From Metabacillus dongyingensis (GTDB lineage Bacteria; Bacillota; Bacilli; Bacillales; Bacillaceae), in contig NZ_CP082944.1 of NCBI RefSeq assembly GCF_019933155.2, forward strand, positions 1,242,001-1,306,000: a stretch of DNA of 64,000 bases, written 5' to 3'. The notes beneath the pieces were generated by a model. The model searched no databases and had not been told where the DNA came from. It saw only the letters and a program-made list of their open reading frames with translations. Below, one piece after another: positions 1-8,380 of the stretch (its first letter is position 1; each line of letters starts with the position of its first letter). The translations under genes were made by a program, and so were the position numbers.

Positions 1-389
1 TAAATAGACGAGGTGGAAGCATAGATGAACTTTTTGAGACTTACAGACTTAGCAGCCTCCAATAAACGCTGTGTAGCAAGGATATTATTTTCAGTATAAG
101 GGAAAAAATCCCTTCCCCAGCTTGCTCTTACTCCAGGAATACCTGCAAGGTGATAGACGATATCTGCTTTTTTCAGGAGGTCGGCACAGTCAATATTCAT
201 GATTGATTCTTTAATCAGCTTAAAGCGAGGATGAGGCAGCAGATTAGATACGTTTAAATCTTTCAAAGAGCCTGGTGTGGGACCGATAAAGCAATCAATC
301 CCGATAACTGTATTTTCTTCTTGTTCCAGCAGCTTTTCGCATAAATGAGAGCCAATAAATCCAGCGCATCCTGTCACAATAATTCTCAT
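1..389 (-). CDS. NAD-dependent sugar epimerase/dehydratase, 3' part missing
   Basis: The N-terminal 129 residues are present and the gene runs off the left edge of the window. It begins MRIIVTGCAGFIGSHL, the Rossmann GxxGxxG nucleotide-binding motif of the extended short-chain dehydrogenase family (UDP-glucose/UDP-glucuronate epimerases and dehydratases). Further motifs are a D at the end of strand beta-2 (GIDCF), DIVYHLAG and an ASTSS-like segment near the edge. Its ATG overlaps the stop of the upstream UDP-glucose dehydrogenase gene by 4 bases (ATGA), so the two are translationally coupled. A UDP-glucuronate 4-epimerase would fit this partner, but the substrate cannot be read from the fragment. 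Confidence 0.85.
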   Translation of the reverse strand, partial: MRIIVTGCAGFIGSHLCEKLLEQEENTVIGIDCFIGPTPGSLKDLNVSNLLPHPRFKLIKESIMNIDCADLLKKADIVYHLAGIPGVRASWGRDFFPYTENNILATQRLLEAAKSVSLKKFIYASTSSI

Positions 390-1672
390 AGTCGGCCAAC
401 TCCAATATAATCTAAATCAGCATTCCTGATGAGAGCAGGATTAAGACAATTTCTTGCATCGATTACTGCTTTGCCTTTCATAATATGCCGTACCTGCTTC
501 CAGTCGAGGCCGATGATTTGCTTCCAATCCGTTGCGACAACAATTAAATCTGCATTCAGAATAGCTTCATAAGGAGTCTCAGTCTGCTCAACCATACTGA
601 GCTCTTTTGGCAAAGCTGCTTTGGGATCATAAGCAGACACTGTACATCCATATTCATGCAGTTTTTTAATGAATGCAACAGCTGGGGATTCCCGGATATC
701 ATCTGTATTTGGCTTAAAAGAAATGCCAAGAACGGCAATTTTCATAGAGGACAGAGCCGGAAACAAAGCTTTTATTTTCTCAAAATAGACGTTGATTTGT
801 GTGGCATTTACAGATTGAACAGCATCCAGTATGAGCGGCTGCAGCCCGTTATTTTTAGCAGTAAAGCTTAACGCTTTTAAGTCTTTTGGAAAACAGGAGC
901 CTCCGTACCCAATGCCTGCCTGCAAAAAAGAATGGCCAATTCGCGCATCCAGGCCGATCCCTTTAGCTACATGTGTTACATCCGCGCCAAAAAGTTCACA
1001 AACCCGGGCGACTTCATTTATAAAACTGATTTTAGCAGCTAAAAATGCATTAGAAGCATATTTAATTAATTCTGCTCCAGCATAATTTGTTACGATGACG
1101 GGCGCTTCAATTCCTTTATAGAGTTCATTTAATTTACCAAGTAAATCCTCGTTTTCTTCCGCTAAGCCATAAACGATCCGATCAGGAAACTTCATATCAT
1201 GAAGAGCTGATCCTTCCCTCAAAAATTCCGGATTTGAAACAAGATCAAATAGGGAAGGCTGATATCCTTTTTCTTTCAGAAATTTCAGGATTGCGGCATT
1301 GGTGCCCGGAGGAACTGTACTTTTTATCATGATTATTTTATAGGAAGCGAGATGGTCCATCACATCAATCATCGCTTTATAAAGAAAGCTTAAATTAGAG
1401 CTGCCATCCGGCAGGGACGGTGTTCCTACTGCCATAATAATGATTTCTGTATTGCTTAAGCCTGATGAAAGATCGTCAGTAAAGCGGAGCCTGCTTTTAT
1501 TTTTCTGGACGCAATCTTCTAAATCAGGTTCAAAAATTGGAATAGAGCCGTTCTGCAACGATGCAATCTTATCAGTGTCCTGATCGATGCATGTAACGTG
1601 ATGACCAAGATCTGAGAGAACTGCTGCAGTTGTTAAGCCAACATAGCCAGCGCCAATCACGCAAACATTCAT
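386..1672 (-). CDS. UDP-glucose 6-dehydrogenase
   Basis: This cytoplasmic enzyme oxidises UDP-glucose to UDP-glucuronate with two NAD+, supplying acidic sugar for teichuronic acid, capsule or exopolysaccharide. The 428 residues are the usual family length. An N-terminal Rossmann motif VIGAGYVGL lies at residues 5-13. STVPPGT is near 119. The catalytic cysteine is C260 in GYGGSCFPKD. The C-terminal UDP-binding domain contains SFKPNTDDIRESP. The start has AAAGGGG just upstream, and the stop overlaps the start of the epimerase gene. Homologues in B. subtilis are TuaD, Ugd and YtcA. Which of these is the orthologue is not clear, so no symbol is given. Confidence 0.93.
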   Translation of the reverse strand: MNVCVIGAGYVGLTTAAVLSDLGHHVTCIDQDTDKIASLQNGSIPIFEPDLEDCVQKNKSRLRFTDDLSSGLSNTEIIIMAVGTPSLPDGSSNLSFLYKAMIDVMDHLASYKIIMIKSTVPPGTNAAILKFLKEKGYQPSLFDLVSNPEFLREGSALHDMKFPDRIVYGLAEENEDLLGKLNELYKGIEAPVIVTNYAGAELIKYASNAFLAAKISFINEVARVCELFGADVTHVAKGIGLDARIGHSFLQAGIGYGGSCFPKDLKALSFTAKNNGLQPLILDAVQSVNATQINVYFEKIKALFPALSSMKIAVLGISFKPNTDDIRESPAVAFIKKLHEYGCTVSAYDPKAALPKELSMVEQTETPYEAILNADLIVVATDWKQIIGLDWKQVRHIMKGKAVIDARNCLNPALIRNADLDYIGVGRL

Positions 1673-1888
1673 AGTAGAAACCCCTTTCTAAACACCATCT
1701 CCCATAGCCTATTATGAAACAAGCATGAAAGGTTACAGCTGATGAGAAAAAACTCATAAAAGGGCCTTTTCACAGGGACAAATTACATTCAGGGCATCTT
1801 GTGAATAGGCTACAACATAAAAAAATGAAGAGCGGTGAGGTAGAAGAATTCTTATCTTTACCTTGAGCAGAGGAGTGAATCTTCTCAG

Positions 1889-2974
1889 ATGGAAACAATT
1901 GCGCATTATTTAATGGAAGATGTGAAAATCAATCAGCGCTTTATATATAATCAAATGGTTTATCAAGGGCAGTACCGCACTATTGTAATCGGTCCATTTC
2001 AAAGGAAGCAGGACACGGATTTCCCCTTAGATTCTTTTTATAATATAAATGAGATTCCGGATCTGAATGCCTTTTTTAAAGAACAGAGGGTAGCAGCCAT
2101 TCATGCACATCATGGCAAGCATGCCGTTGATGTCTTTCCGCTTGCTATGCAGCATAACCTTCCATTTATAGTCAGCATCCGCGGTTCTGACGGTTCAGCA
2201 CAAAGCGAAGCGCTGTATAATAGAAACTTTTCGCGCTACCGTTCAATTGTCAATCATGACAGTTTATTCGTGCCGGTTTGTGAATATCTTGGAAATGAGC
2301 TTCTGAAGCTTGGGGTTCCAAGCAGCAAAATAAATGTTCTGTATGGAGGAATTGACCTGGATGTTTTTCCATTTCAAGAACGACGCAAACCTGCTGATGG
2401 GGAATTTGTCATCATTTCAGTCGGAAGACTGGTTCAAAAAAAGGGGCATGATATACTGATACGAGCTTTTAAGTCGGTCCATGAAACATATCCGAATATT
2501 AAGCTTAAAATCATCGGAGGAGGAAAGGAGAGAGCTAATCTCGAAGCGCTGATCGGGGAACTGCATCTAACGGATGCTGTGTTTTTATTAGGAAAAATGA
2601 GCTTGTTTGATATAGCTGAAGAACTGAAAAAAGCACACCTCTTTTGTTTGCCGAGTGAAATAGCCCAAAACGGAGATGTGGAAGGCATTCCAAATGCTAT
2701 TAAAGAAGCGATGGCGATTGGTCTGCCAGTGATATCAACCAGGCATGCAGGAATACCTGAGCTAATCTCTCATCTTCGCACAGGCTATTTAATTGAAGAA
2801 AGAAATGTTCAGCAGCTCTCGGACGGAATTGAATCATTCCTCCGTTCACAAGAAACATGGAGTGACTATACCCATGCTGCAAGACATGTGATTGAAGAAC
2901 AATTCGACTTGAAAAAACAGCTGATTAAGCAGCATGAAATGTATGAAAAATTTCTTAAGAGGAATTGGAAATAA
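1889..2974 (+). CDS. GT4-family glycosyltransferase
   Basis: A 361-residue GT-B fold glycosyltransferase. The N-terminal acceptor domain contains FIYNQMVYQG, the usual start of exopolysaccharide GT4 enzymes, and HAHHGKHA. The C-terminal donor domain has VGRLVQKKGHDILI near residue 175, and the nucleotide-sugar site E-G-I-P-N-A-I-K-E-A with GLPVISTRHAGIPELI near 275-300. It probably transfers a sugar to a surface polysaccharide intermediate. It is divergent from the UDP-glucose dehydrogenase gene, which suggests a common surface-polysaccharide role. The N-terminus is unusually short before the FIYNQ motif and no strong ribosome binding site precedes the ATG, so the start is uncertain. Confidence 0.85.
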   Translation: METIAHYLMEDVKINQRFIYNQMVYQGQYRTIVIGPFQRKQDTDFPLDSFYNINEIPDLNAFFKEQRVAAIHAHHGKHAVDVFPLAMQHNLPFIVSIRGSDGSAQSEALYNRNFSRYRSIVNHDSLFVPVCEYLGNELLKLGVPSSKINVLYGGIDLDVFPFQERRKPADGEFVIISVGRLVQKKGHDILIRAFKSVHETYPNIKLKIIGGGKERANLEALIGELHLTDAVFLLGKMSLFDIAEELKKAHLFCLPSEIAQNGDVEGIPNAIKEAMAIGLPVISTRHAGIPELISHLRTGYLIEERNVQQLSDGIESFLRSQETWSDYTHAARHVIEEQFDLKKQLIKQHEMYEKFLKRNWK

Positions 2975-3000
2975 ACGCAGAGAGAAATCTGCGTTTTTTT
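2973..3000 (+). terminator. Rho-independent terminator after glycosyltransferase
   Basis: The inverted repeat AAACGCAGA / TCTGCGTTT with a 6-nt loop is followed by a T run. It begins at the stop codon of the glycosyltransferase gene. Confidence 0.85.
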
Positions 3001-3104
3001 CTGCTGCCGTTAAGAAAAGCCCAAGTGCCTTGGCAAGCGCAGGCATGGAGGATCCATTCAGTCTGAGGATTATGGCGCCGAGTGCGGCTATCTTTCTTAC
3101 CCAA

Positions 3105-3127
3105 TAAAAAAACACCTGACTAGGTGC
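3105..3127 (-). terminator. Terminator of the HipA-like kinase gene
   Basis: On the minus strand CACCTAGTCAGGTG folds into a short stem followed by seven T. The TAG stop of the kinase gene lies in the loop, so the terminator overlaps the end of the gene. Confidence 0.75.
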
Positions 3128-3908
3128 CAAAGTAATTGCTGTTTGCATCCATGATAAGCTGAGGAACCTCATGCAATCCCTCTCTTTTTAAAAAGGCAAG
3201 CAGCTTCTCTTTTTCCTGCTTCGTGACATTCCAATCTGATGGGATTTCTGCGAGAATTTCCCAAATTTCCTCTTGCTTTACATTTCTCATTTTTTCACTG
3301 AAATCATAAAGCAAAAAGGGATCCTTAAGAAGAGAACTAGCCCATTTGTATACAGGCATGTTAACGCGGTAAACAGGCTCTTTAGAAAGGGTTTCTTCAT
3401 TCCATTCATACATGCCCGGAAAACATCTGCCATGATCAATCATCCAGAAGAAATAGGTTCCGTTTTCTTTTTCTTCAAACAGTATATTTGTCCGGCTGCG
3501 GTCATTGTTGTTCACCCACTGATCAAACACGAGCATTCCCGCCAGGTCCTTCATATTTACCAGGTTTTCTTTTTGCGGAGGCATCGCAAGCTCTGCATAA
3601 GATTTTACATTTGTCAGATATGGAAAAGCCACATGATTACCTGGCTTATATGAGGAATAGCGGTATGGAGGTATATCTGCCAGAGAGTCTTCAGGAATAT
3701 GAACAACCTTAATAGGCAAACCAGGCAAATCAAGAAGATGGGCAAGCTTTGCTGTAAGCCATTCATTTACGATTTCCCGTTTGCGGTATTTCCTCACCAT
3801 ATGAAATTTAACCACATAATGATTCCCATCACTGAATAAAAACAGCTGGGCATAATTTCCTTCCAATGTTTTTAAGTATTGTACTGGTATGATCTCTTTA
3901 TCTGACAA
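3120..3908 (-). CDS. HipA-like kinase domain protein
   Basis: A 262-residue protein with features of the HipA / PI3-PI4-kinase-like fold. HYVVKFHM carries the putative ATP-binding lysine near residue 35. FDQWVNNNDRSRTNILF, near 130-146, matches the catalytic N-x-D-R-x-x-x-N loop. WMIDHGRCF, near 157, carries the metal-binding Asp. It starts at TTG with GGGGGATGG upstream. It lacks the N-terminal HipA subdomain and has no adjacent HipB antitoxin gene. It is therefore more likely a stand-alone HipA-family kinase of Bacilli than a toxin. The substrate is unknown. Confidence 0.8.
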   Translation of the reverse strand: MSDKEIIPVQYLKTLEGNYAQLFLFSDGNHYVVKFHMVRKYRKREIVNEWLTAKLAHLLDLPGLPIKVVHIPEDSLADIPPYRYSSYKPGNHVAFPYLTNVKSYAELAMPPQKENLVNMKDLAGMLVFDQWVNNNDRSRTNILFEEKENGTYFFWMIDHGRCFPGMYEWNEETLSKEPVYRVNMPVYKWASSLLKDPFLLYDFSEKMRNVKQEEIWEILAEIPSDWNVTKQEKEKLLAFLKREGLHEVPQLIMDANSNYFGT

Positions 3909-3953
3909 GAATCCATCCCCCTCATACTAGGTAGAGCTTTTATCTACAGCTAT

Positions 3954-4229
3954 TTACTCATCCTCTCCTTCAACAGCATCTTCACTGAGCGGAAGCTCAA
4001 GTCCAGTAATTTCATCTAAATGGAAAGTAACGAGTTCTCCTCCATTTTCATAAAAACGGTCGATGATAAAAGCTGCTGTTTCATCTTTTGAATTGTATGA
4101 TTTGAAGGCAGCTTCATAATGAATTTTTTCCCCGAGATGAACATTTACTTCATCTCCCTCTGTTAATCCGGCCAATTTTTGTTTTATATTATTTGATTCT
4201 TCAAAGTTAAAAAAGATTACTTTTCTCAT
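3954..4229 (-). CDS. Small acidic hypothetical protein
   Basis: A 91-residue protein with a very good ribosome binding site (AAGGAGGATATT before ATG) and an acidic tail ending in Glu/Asp. It looks like a small beta-rich cytoplasmic protein (segments such as DEVNVHLGE and ELVTFHLDE). I do not recognise the family. It lies 45 bp upstream of the HipA-like gene on the same strand, so the two may be cotranscribed. Confidence 0.75.
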   Translation of the reverse strand: MRKVIFFNFEESNNIKQKLAGLTEGDEVNVHLGEKIHYEAAFKSYNSKDETAAFIIDRFYENGGELVTFHLDEITGLELPLSEDAVEGEDE

Positions 4230-4381
4230 AATATCCTCCTTCGATGCTTCATTTATTAAACAGTATATGTAACACCTCCCCAGAAAGTATGGATATTTAA
4301 CCAGTAAACGCGAACTTCAGTCATAAACACCCTGACCTTTCATAAAATGTATCATTATTCAATGCAGAGAAGGAGAAATAT

Positions 4382-4732
4382 ATGATTGGATGGATCGACT
4401 TTATCTTACTGTTTTTAGCGAGCTTCAGGCTTACCAGATTGCTTGTTTATGATAAAATAACAGCTTTTATCAGAAGGCCCTTTCATAAGGAAGCAGAAGA
4501 AGTTTTACCGGATGGAAGCAAATTTTCCTATATTGAAATAAAGGGAGAGGGGCTGCAGAGGTGGATCGGCGAATTGCTCAGCTGTTACTGGTGCACGGGT
4601 ATTTGGACTTCTGCCTTTCTGTATATTATTTTCATTAACATGCAGGACCTCGCCTCTCCGCTAATACTCATACTGGCGATCGCAGGCTGTGCAGCGATTC
4701 TTGAATCTATCATTGAAAAATTAATCTTCTAA
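4382..4732 (+). CDS. yjcA: DUF1360 membrane protein, YjcA-like
   Basis: A 116-residue protein with an N-terminal membrane segment (residues 4-18), a soluble middle part, the motif CYWCTGIW near 73, and two further hydrophobic helices at 75-115. The FRLTRLLVYDKI opening and the C-x-W-C-T-G-x-W motif are typical of DUF1360 proteins such as B. subtilis YjcA, which is linked to sporulation. In B. subtilis yjcA lies between the cotVWXYZ genes and yjcZ-spoVIF-yjcD; here the same downstream genes follow within 6 kb. The start has GAGAAGGAG upstream. Confidence 0.8.
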   Translation: MIGWIDFILLFLASFRLTRLLVYDKITAFIRRPFHKEAEEVLPDGSKFSYIEIKGEGLQRWIGELLSCYWCTGIWTSAFLYIIFINMQDLASPLILILAIAGCAAILESIIEKLIF

Positions 4733-4763
4733 AAAAAGAGTCTATGCCGCTAGACTCTTTTTT
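4733..4763 (+). terminator. Terminator after yjcA
   Basis: AAAAGAGTCTA and TAGACTCTTTT pair around TGCCGC, followed by T residues. The stem begins directly at the stop codon. Confidence 0.85.
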
Positions 4764-4831
4764 GTATTCTTTGCACATAATCCTTGGGGCGGGCTAAAAA
4801 GAGTATTTTTCCTGTCTGGTCCTTATCTGTC

Positions 4832-4987
4832 TTCCTGCGCTAAACGGGCGGCTCCGCTTTTCTTTATTGTCCAGCTCCGCCTCCTAGCCCCTCGGCCAGA
4901 ACAAATTCCCCCAAAAAGTCAAACCCGGACTTTTCGGGAGAATTCTTATCTGTCTGCCCGAGTCTGATCAGTCGGCTCCGCTTTTCT
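4832..4987. repeat. Dispersed Bacillus-type intergenic repeat, copy A
   Basis: A non-coding block holding the phrase GGCTCCGCTTTTCTTTATTG twice (ends near 4872 and 4993), CTCCTAGCCCCTCGG, and an internal hairpin with arms AATTCCCC.AAAAAGTC and GACTTTTCGGGAGAATT. Shorter relatives sharing CAGCGCCT, CTCGGTCA and GATCAAAGCGCTTGCGCTT-like ends occur at 43657-43742 and 52541-52650. The block reaches the stop codon of the next minus-strand gene. I recall this kind of element as common in Bacillus intergenic regions. Confidence 0.65.
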
Positions 4988-5785
4988 TTATTGAATCGAA
5001 ATTTTGTTTAACGAGGGCACTCCTCTCTGCAGTTCTTTGGTGTAAACAAAGCCATTTACGGTTATGGGACGGCTGTCTGGTTTTGGGAAGGATATTTCGA
5101 AACTTGAGAAAACTAGATGATCATTTGGTTTAATTGGTGCATCGCTTAAAGGCTGGAGCCAGTATTGATTGTCGCTGCGGATTCGCTCACGCCAATTTTC
5201 ATGGACGTGTTTCCAATGATTATTTGCAGCATCTTCGTAAACTTTTGTATCATCCATTTTTCGCTGCAGGATGATTTTTCCGCTTAATGATCCAAAGAGA
5301 AGCGGTGTAATTTGTATACAGATAATCGGCTGATGCAGAGGCTGATTGCCGGTATTTTTTATGATGAAGTCTCCAAATACAGTCAAGTTGTCATCTTCTT
5401 CCTGAGGAAGGAGGATGGAAGCCTGAAAGTGGGCGCTTGCTTGCACAACCGGTTCTATGACAGCTGGTTTTGCCTGATCTTCCTGCATCAGTATTTTTTT
5501 GCGCAGATCAGCTGTCCGTTTTTTTTCTTCCTCAAGAGCGACTTCTAGTGTGAGCACTTTTTTCTCAAGCTTAAACACCTCTTTTTCAAACTGATCGGTG
5601 TGGGTATGGAGTGCTTCGTTGAGTTTTTCCTGCAAATACTGATTCCGGATGAGCTCTTTCTTTACTTGATTTTCTGCATCATTGACAAGCTGCTGCATAC
5701 GGCTTAGTTCAGAACGGTAATGCAGAATTTGCTGCTGCAGCTGAAGAGAGCGCTCACCGGAATTGGGCTTTTCTTGCTTTTTCAT
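4988..5785 (-). CDS. Coiled-coil protein with C-terminal beta domain
   Basis: 265 residues. Residues 15-105 are a long, highly charged, heptad-like coiled coil (QQQILHYRSELSRMQQLV onward). Residues 120-265 form a beta-rich domain with FGDFIIKNTGNQPLH and SFEISFPKPDSRPITVNGF. There is no signal peptide or membrane segment. The start has AGAAAGGAGC upstream. It lies in the sporulation cluster opposite a second coiled-coil gene (6829-7152) whose helix also contains SYLQRELSHTRAQL-type sequence. A structural role on the spore surface is my inference; I do not recognise a named family. Confidence 0.75.
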   Translation of the reverse strand: MKKQEKPNSGERSLQLQQQILHYRSELSRMQQLVNDAENQVKKELIRNQYLQEKLNEALHTHTDQFEKEVFKLEKKVLTLEVALEEEKKRTADLRKKILMQEDQAKPAVIEPVVQASAHFQASILLPQEEDDNLTVFGDFIIKNTGNQPLHQPIICIQITPLLFGSLSGKIILQRKMDDTKVYEDAANNHWKHVHENWRERIRSDNQYWLQPLSDAPIKPNDHLVFSSFEISFPKPDSRPITVNGFVYTKELQRGVPSLNKISIQ

Positions 5786-5911
5786 TTTTGCAGCTCCTTT
5801 CTGAACTCCCTAAAGCATATGTATGAAGGAAAGCATCAAATCATTTCTTGGTACCTGCATATAAAACAAAAAAATAAGAGGCTGTATGTGATAACAGCCA
5901 TCTTAGTTTAA

Positions 5912-6616
5912 TTAGTGTACTGGGAAGATTTCAGGGCATTGCGGCGGGAATTTGTTGTTGTCGCATGCATTGATTGCTTCTGTTAACTCTTCACGCGGCT
6001 TGCAGATTTTAGCTTCCACTTCTAGTTTCACGTCAGCTTCCATTTGGATATCTAAGCAGAATGAAATGGATACATCAAGTTGTGAGAACACGTCTGTGCA
6101 AACTAAAGTTGCATCGCACTCAAAGAAGTTAACATGGCAGTCAAGTTCAGTTCCTTCTGGAGCACAAAGGATGAATGTTTGAGCTGTAGCAAACGGAATT
6201 GGTTTTGATTCACAAATAACCATGTCATTTGCATCTAAGAGTTCAACTGTTACAAAGCCTTTAACAAGAACTTTTACTTTCTGCAAAGTAACTTCGTCCC
6301 CGTTTGGAAGGTTTACTGTTACATCTTGTCGTTTGTCAACCGGTGAAATCTCCATGCAGAGAAATGACTTGCTTTTCTCGTTTGGATCAATGCGATCACC
6401 GTCTTTATCACTTAGGAAGCAGTTTACTGTTACGTCTCTTGTATGGCCCTGTTTCTTTAAGAACCTGCAAATATCGTCTGTTTTGCCGTCGCAGTCAAAT
6501 ATTTTATCTAATTCATTATCGTTCACACTGATTAGAGGCAGCTCTACTGGACGTGTAACCCAGTCGTAAACTTTACGCGTCTTAATACAAACTTTTTCTT
6601 TTCTAGATTGACTCAC
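5912..6616 (-). CDS. Cys-containing probable spore-surface protein
   Basis: 234 residues, GTG start with AGGAGG upstream. It has about fourteen cysteines (for example CIKT, FDCDGKTDDICRF, VNCF, FLCME, ICESK, LDCHVNFFECD, LVCTD, FCLD) and alternating beta-strand segments that look like two tandem beta domains (residues 15-115 and 115-215). The Cys-rich, beta-rich character and the position between coiled-coil proteins and yjcZ-spoVIF suggest a spore coat or exosporium component. This is inferred from composition and neighbours, not from a recognised domain. It replaces the cotX/Y/Z genes found at this place in B. subtilis but does not resemble them. Confidence 0.72.
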   Translation of the reverse strand: MSQSRKEKVCIKTRKVYDWVTRPVELPLISVNDNELDKIFDCDGKTDDICRFLKKQGHTRDVTVNCFLSDKDGDRIDPNEKSKSFLCMEISPVDKRQDVTVNLPNGDEVTLQKVKVLVKGFVTVELLDANDMVICESKPIPFATAQTFILCAPEGTELDCHVNFFECDATLVCTDVFSQLDVSISFCLDIQMEADVKLEVEAKICKPREELTEAINACDNNKFPPQCPEIFPVH

Positions 6617-6828
6617 TGTTGTTTTCCTCCTATCTTAATTTCTCCCGTCCAATTTAATGAACAGATACATTAGGTGTCGGGACTAATGTATAGTATGTTT
6701 TTTCCCAATTTGTGTGCCGTGATATGAGCGGAATTTTAGGTGAATGTCAGTTTCCTGCATAAAACCTCTGAAGGCTGAATCTCTTAGTAGTAAGGGAATA
6801 ATTTAATATATGGATGGGAGAGAGGATT

Positions 6829-7152
6829 GTGACAAATCAACAGACAGAAAACGTAAAAGCTCTAAAAGCGCGGATCTCTTACTTGCAAAGAGAACTTTCA
6901 CATACGCGGGCCCAGCTGCTGGATTATGAAGAGGATGGTTCTTACAATGAACTGCGCAGAGAAAATAAAGAACTAAAGGCAAAACTCAATCATCTTGAAG
7001 GAGAAAATCTCGTTCTATTTGAATTGCTTACAAAAAATAAAGATGCAAAAGAAAAAACAGATTCTGCGCAGGAAGATAAATATTATGACTCATGGTTTAT
7101 CAGCAACCTGAAAAATCAAGCTTCAAAAGATGACGATAAACCGAAAGAATAA
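6829..7152 (+). CDS. Small coiled-coil protein in the sporulation cluster
   Basis: About 107 residues, mostly one charged coiled coil (ALKARISYLQRELSHTRAQL, then LRRENKELKAKLNHLEGENL), ending in an Asp/Lys-rich tail with YYDSWFISNLKNQ. GTG at 6829 is preferred because GGGAGAGAGG lies 4-13 bases ahead. An in-frame ATG at 6814 has no ribosome binding site and would include this site in the coding sequence. Divergent from the Cys-containing gene. Function unknown; a scaffold role in the spore is inferred only from context. Confidence 0.7.
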   Translation: MTNQQTENVKALKARISYLQRELSHTRAQLLDYEEDGSYNELRRENKELKAKLNHLEGENLVLFELLTKNKDAKEKTDSAQEDKYYDSWFISNLKNQASKDDDKPKE

Positions 7153-7270
7153 CATACTCTTAAATAAATGACTTACCTGGTGTCCCGCTTTTAATTTTAG
7201 TTCTTTTGCTGAAGTCAAAGGGATGGTTTGTGACATAGATTATAAGCAAGAAACGTAAGGGAGGATTATC

Positions 7271-7414
7271 ATGCTAAATAAAAAAGCAACGAAAGCGCCA
7301 AAATCAAATTCAGCCGTCTTTTATGGCTCTTCCCACTATAATCAGCAGACTTATGGCAGCATGAAGAAAACAGGCTGCGGCTGCGGCAAGAAGAAGATGA
7401 TTGTCAGAGATTAA
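7271..7414 (+). CDS. Small Lys/Cys-Gly peptide, 47 residues
   Basis: Begins MLNKKATKAPKSNSAVFYG and ends with KKTGCGCGKKKMIVRD. AAGGGAGG lies 6 bases upstream and a strong terminator follows, so it is very probably a real single-gene unit. The CGCGKKK motif and basic, low-complexity composition resemble small spore-associated proteins of Bacilli. No family is recognised. Confidence 0.7.
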   Translation: MLNKKATKAPKSNSAVFYGSSHYNQQTYGSMKKTGCGCGKKKMIVRD

Positions 7415-7425
7415 ATAAATGATAA

Positions 7426-7457
7426 AAGTCCTCTGCATTTTGCAGAGGATTTTTATT
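7426..7457 (+). terminator. Terminator after the 47-residue peptide gene
   Basis: TCCTCTGCA and TGCAGAGGA pair around TTT, followed by TTTTTATTTT. Confidence 0.9.
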
Positions 7458-7545
7458 TTCTGGAATAAATCTTAAGCACTCTGCAGGCAAGCGGCTTTTA
7501 AACCAAAAGCAAATCCTTTAAATCCTGAATAGGTTAATAGATGAG

Positions 7546-7770
7546 GTGAGTGATTTGGGAAAGATTAGCGGGAAATTCGAAAAGTTTCTTGATGGGATGT
7601 ATGGCCGCCATGATGAGAACCAGGTAAAGCATTCAAAATGGATGAACCAGAAGGAAAAGGATCTATTAGATCTTGAAAAATCTGCAGGCTGCTTTGAAAA
7701 ACGCATGGAACAGATGGCAAATGAAGCAGAGAGATGGATGACAGCTCAGGAAAAGCACCTAAAGTCTTAA
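7546..7770 (+). CDS. Small charged hypothetical protein
   Basis: 74 residues from a GTG start with GATGAG just upstream. It is mainly helical and charged (KFEKFLDGMYGRHDENQ, KDLLDLEKSAGCFEKRMEQM) with one cysteine. It sits between two small sporulation-type genes in the same orientation. The family is not recognised, and a spore-related role rests only on location. Confidence 0.6.
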   Translation: MSDLGKISGKFEKFLDGMYGRHDENQVKHSKWMNQKEKDLLDLEKSAGCFEKRMEQMANEAERWMTAQEKHLKS

Positions 7771-7861
7771 ATTTCCGCACTTGACCTGCTCATTTGTCCA
7801 ACCAAAACTGTATCACTGTCATATGCTGTATAGACGAAAGATAGAAGGAGGTGGCTAAGAT

Positions 7862-7999
7862 ATGGGTTACGGATACTATGGCGGATGTGGCTACGGCGGA
7901 GGTTACCAAGGCGGAGGATACTACGGTTCAACATTCGTTTTAATCGTAGTGTTGTTCATCTTATTGATCATCGTAGGTACTTCTTTCTTCCACTGCTAA
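7862..7999 (+). CDS. yjcZ: YjcZ-family small sporulation protein
   Basis: 45 residues: a Gly/Tyr-rich head ([19 protein letters not shown]) followed by one membrane helix, [15 protein letters not shown], and the end TSFFHC. This is the layout of the YjcZ family of tiny spore-associated membrane proteins. An excellent AGAAGGAGGTGG ribosome binding site precedes the ATG. Immediate synteny with spoVIF and yjcD matches B. subtilis, which supports the symbol. Confidence 0.88.
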   Translation: MGYGYYGGCGYGGGYQGGGYYGSTFVLIVVLFILLIIVGTSFFHC

Positions 8000-8020
8000 G
8001 CAATTCTATACGTGATAAAA

Positions 8021-8059
8021 AGGGAAGTACGGGCATTATTGTCCGTACTTTCCTATTTT
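8021..8059 (+). terminator. Terminator after yjcZ
   Basis: GGAAGTACGG and CCGTACTTTCC pair around GCATTATTGT and are followed by a short T tract. Confidence 0.8.
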
Positions 8060-8124
8060 AAAAAAGATAAGCACATCAGATACAGAGCTTCATAGGATAT
8101 ATCATCGTAAAGGAGGCAACAAAC

Positions 8125-8379
8125 ATGGATAATCACTTCTTTAAAAATCTTGAAAAGAAAACAGGCGTCAATATGAAGGAAGTATTGGATCTTGCAAACT
8201 CCCTTCAAAATGCCAATTTCCAAGATGAACAAACCGTCCGCAGCGTCATTCGCCGCGTCTCTCAAATTGCTAATAAACCAGTTAATAAAGAAATGGAAGA
8301 CAAAATCGTAAACAGCATTGTGAATGGAAAAGAGAAGCTGGACTTTGGAACAATTTCTAAGATGATTAATAAGAAATAA
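8125..8379 (+). CDS. spoVIF: Stage VI sporulation protein F
   Basis: 84 residues, matching the small SpoVIF (YjcC) family. It starts MDNHFFKNLEKKTGV and has the helical core VLDLANSLQNANFQDEQ and SVIRRVSQIANKPV. In B. subtilis the protein is needed for late spore coat assembly and acts together with GerE; I infer the same role here. Its place between yjcZ and yjcD is conserved. AAAGGAGGCAAC precedes the ATG. Confidence 0.9.
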   Translation: MDNHFFKNLEKKTGVNMKEVLDLANSLQNANFQDEQTVRSVIRRVSQIANKPVNKEMEDKIVNSIVNGKEKLDFGTISKMINKK

Positions 8380-8380
8380 G

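Noticed and set aside
1680..1888. Regulatory element between ugd and the glycosyltransferase
   Set aside because: The 210 bp contain no clear promoter boxes or dyads that I can support.
2846..3172. Minus-strand 108-codon frame ending inside the glycosyltransferase gene
   Set aside because: It covers two terminators and the antisense of a clear gene. The stretch around 3000-3100 looks faintly protein-like (WVRKIAALGAIILRLNG), but there is not enough to call a gene.
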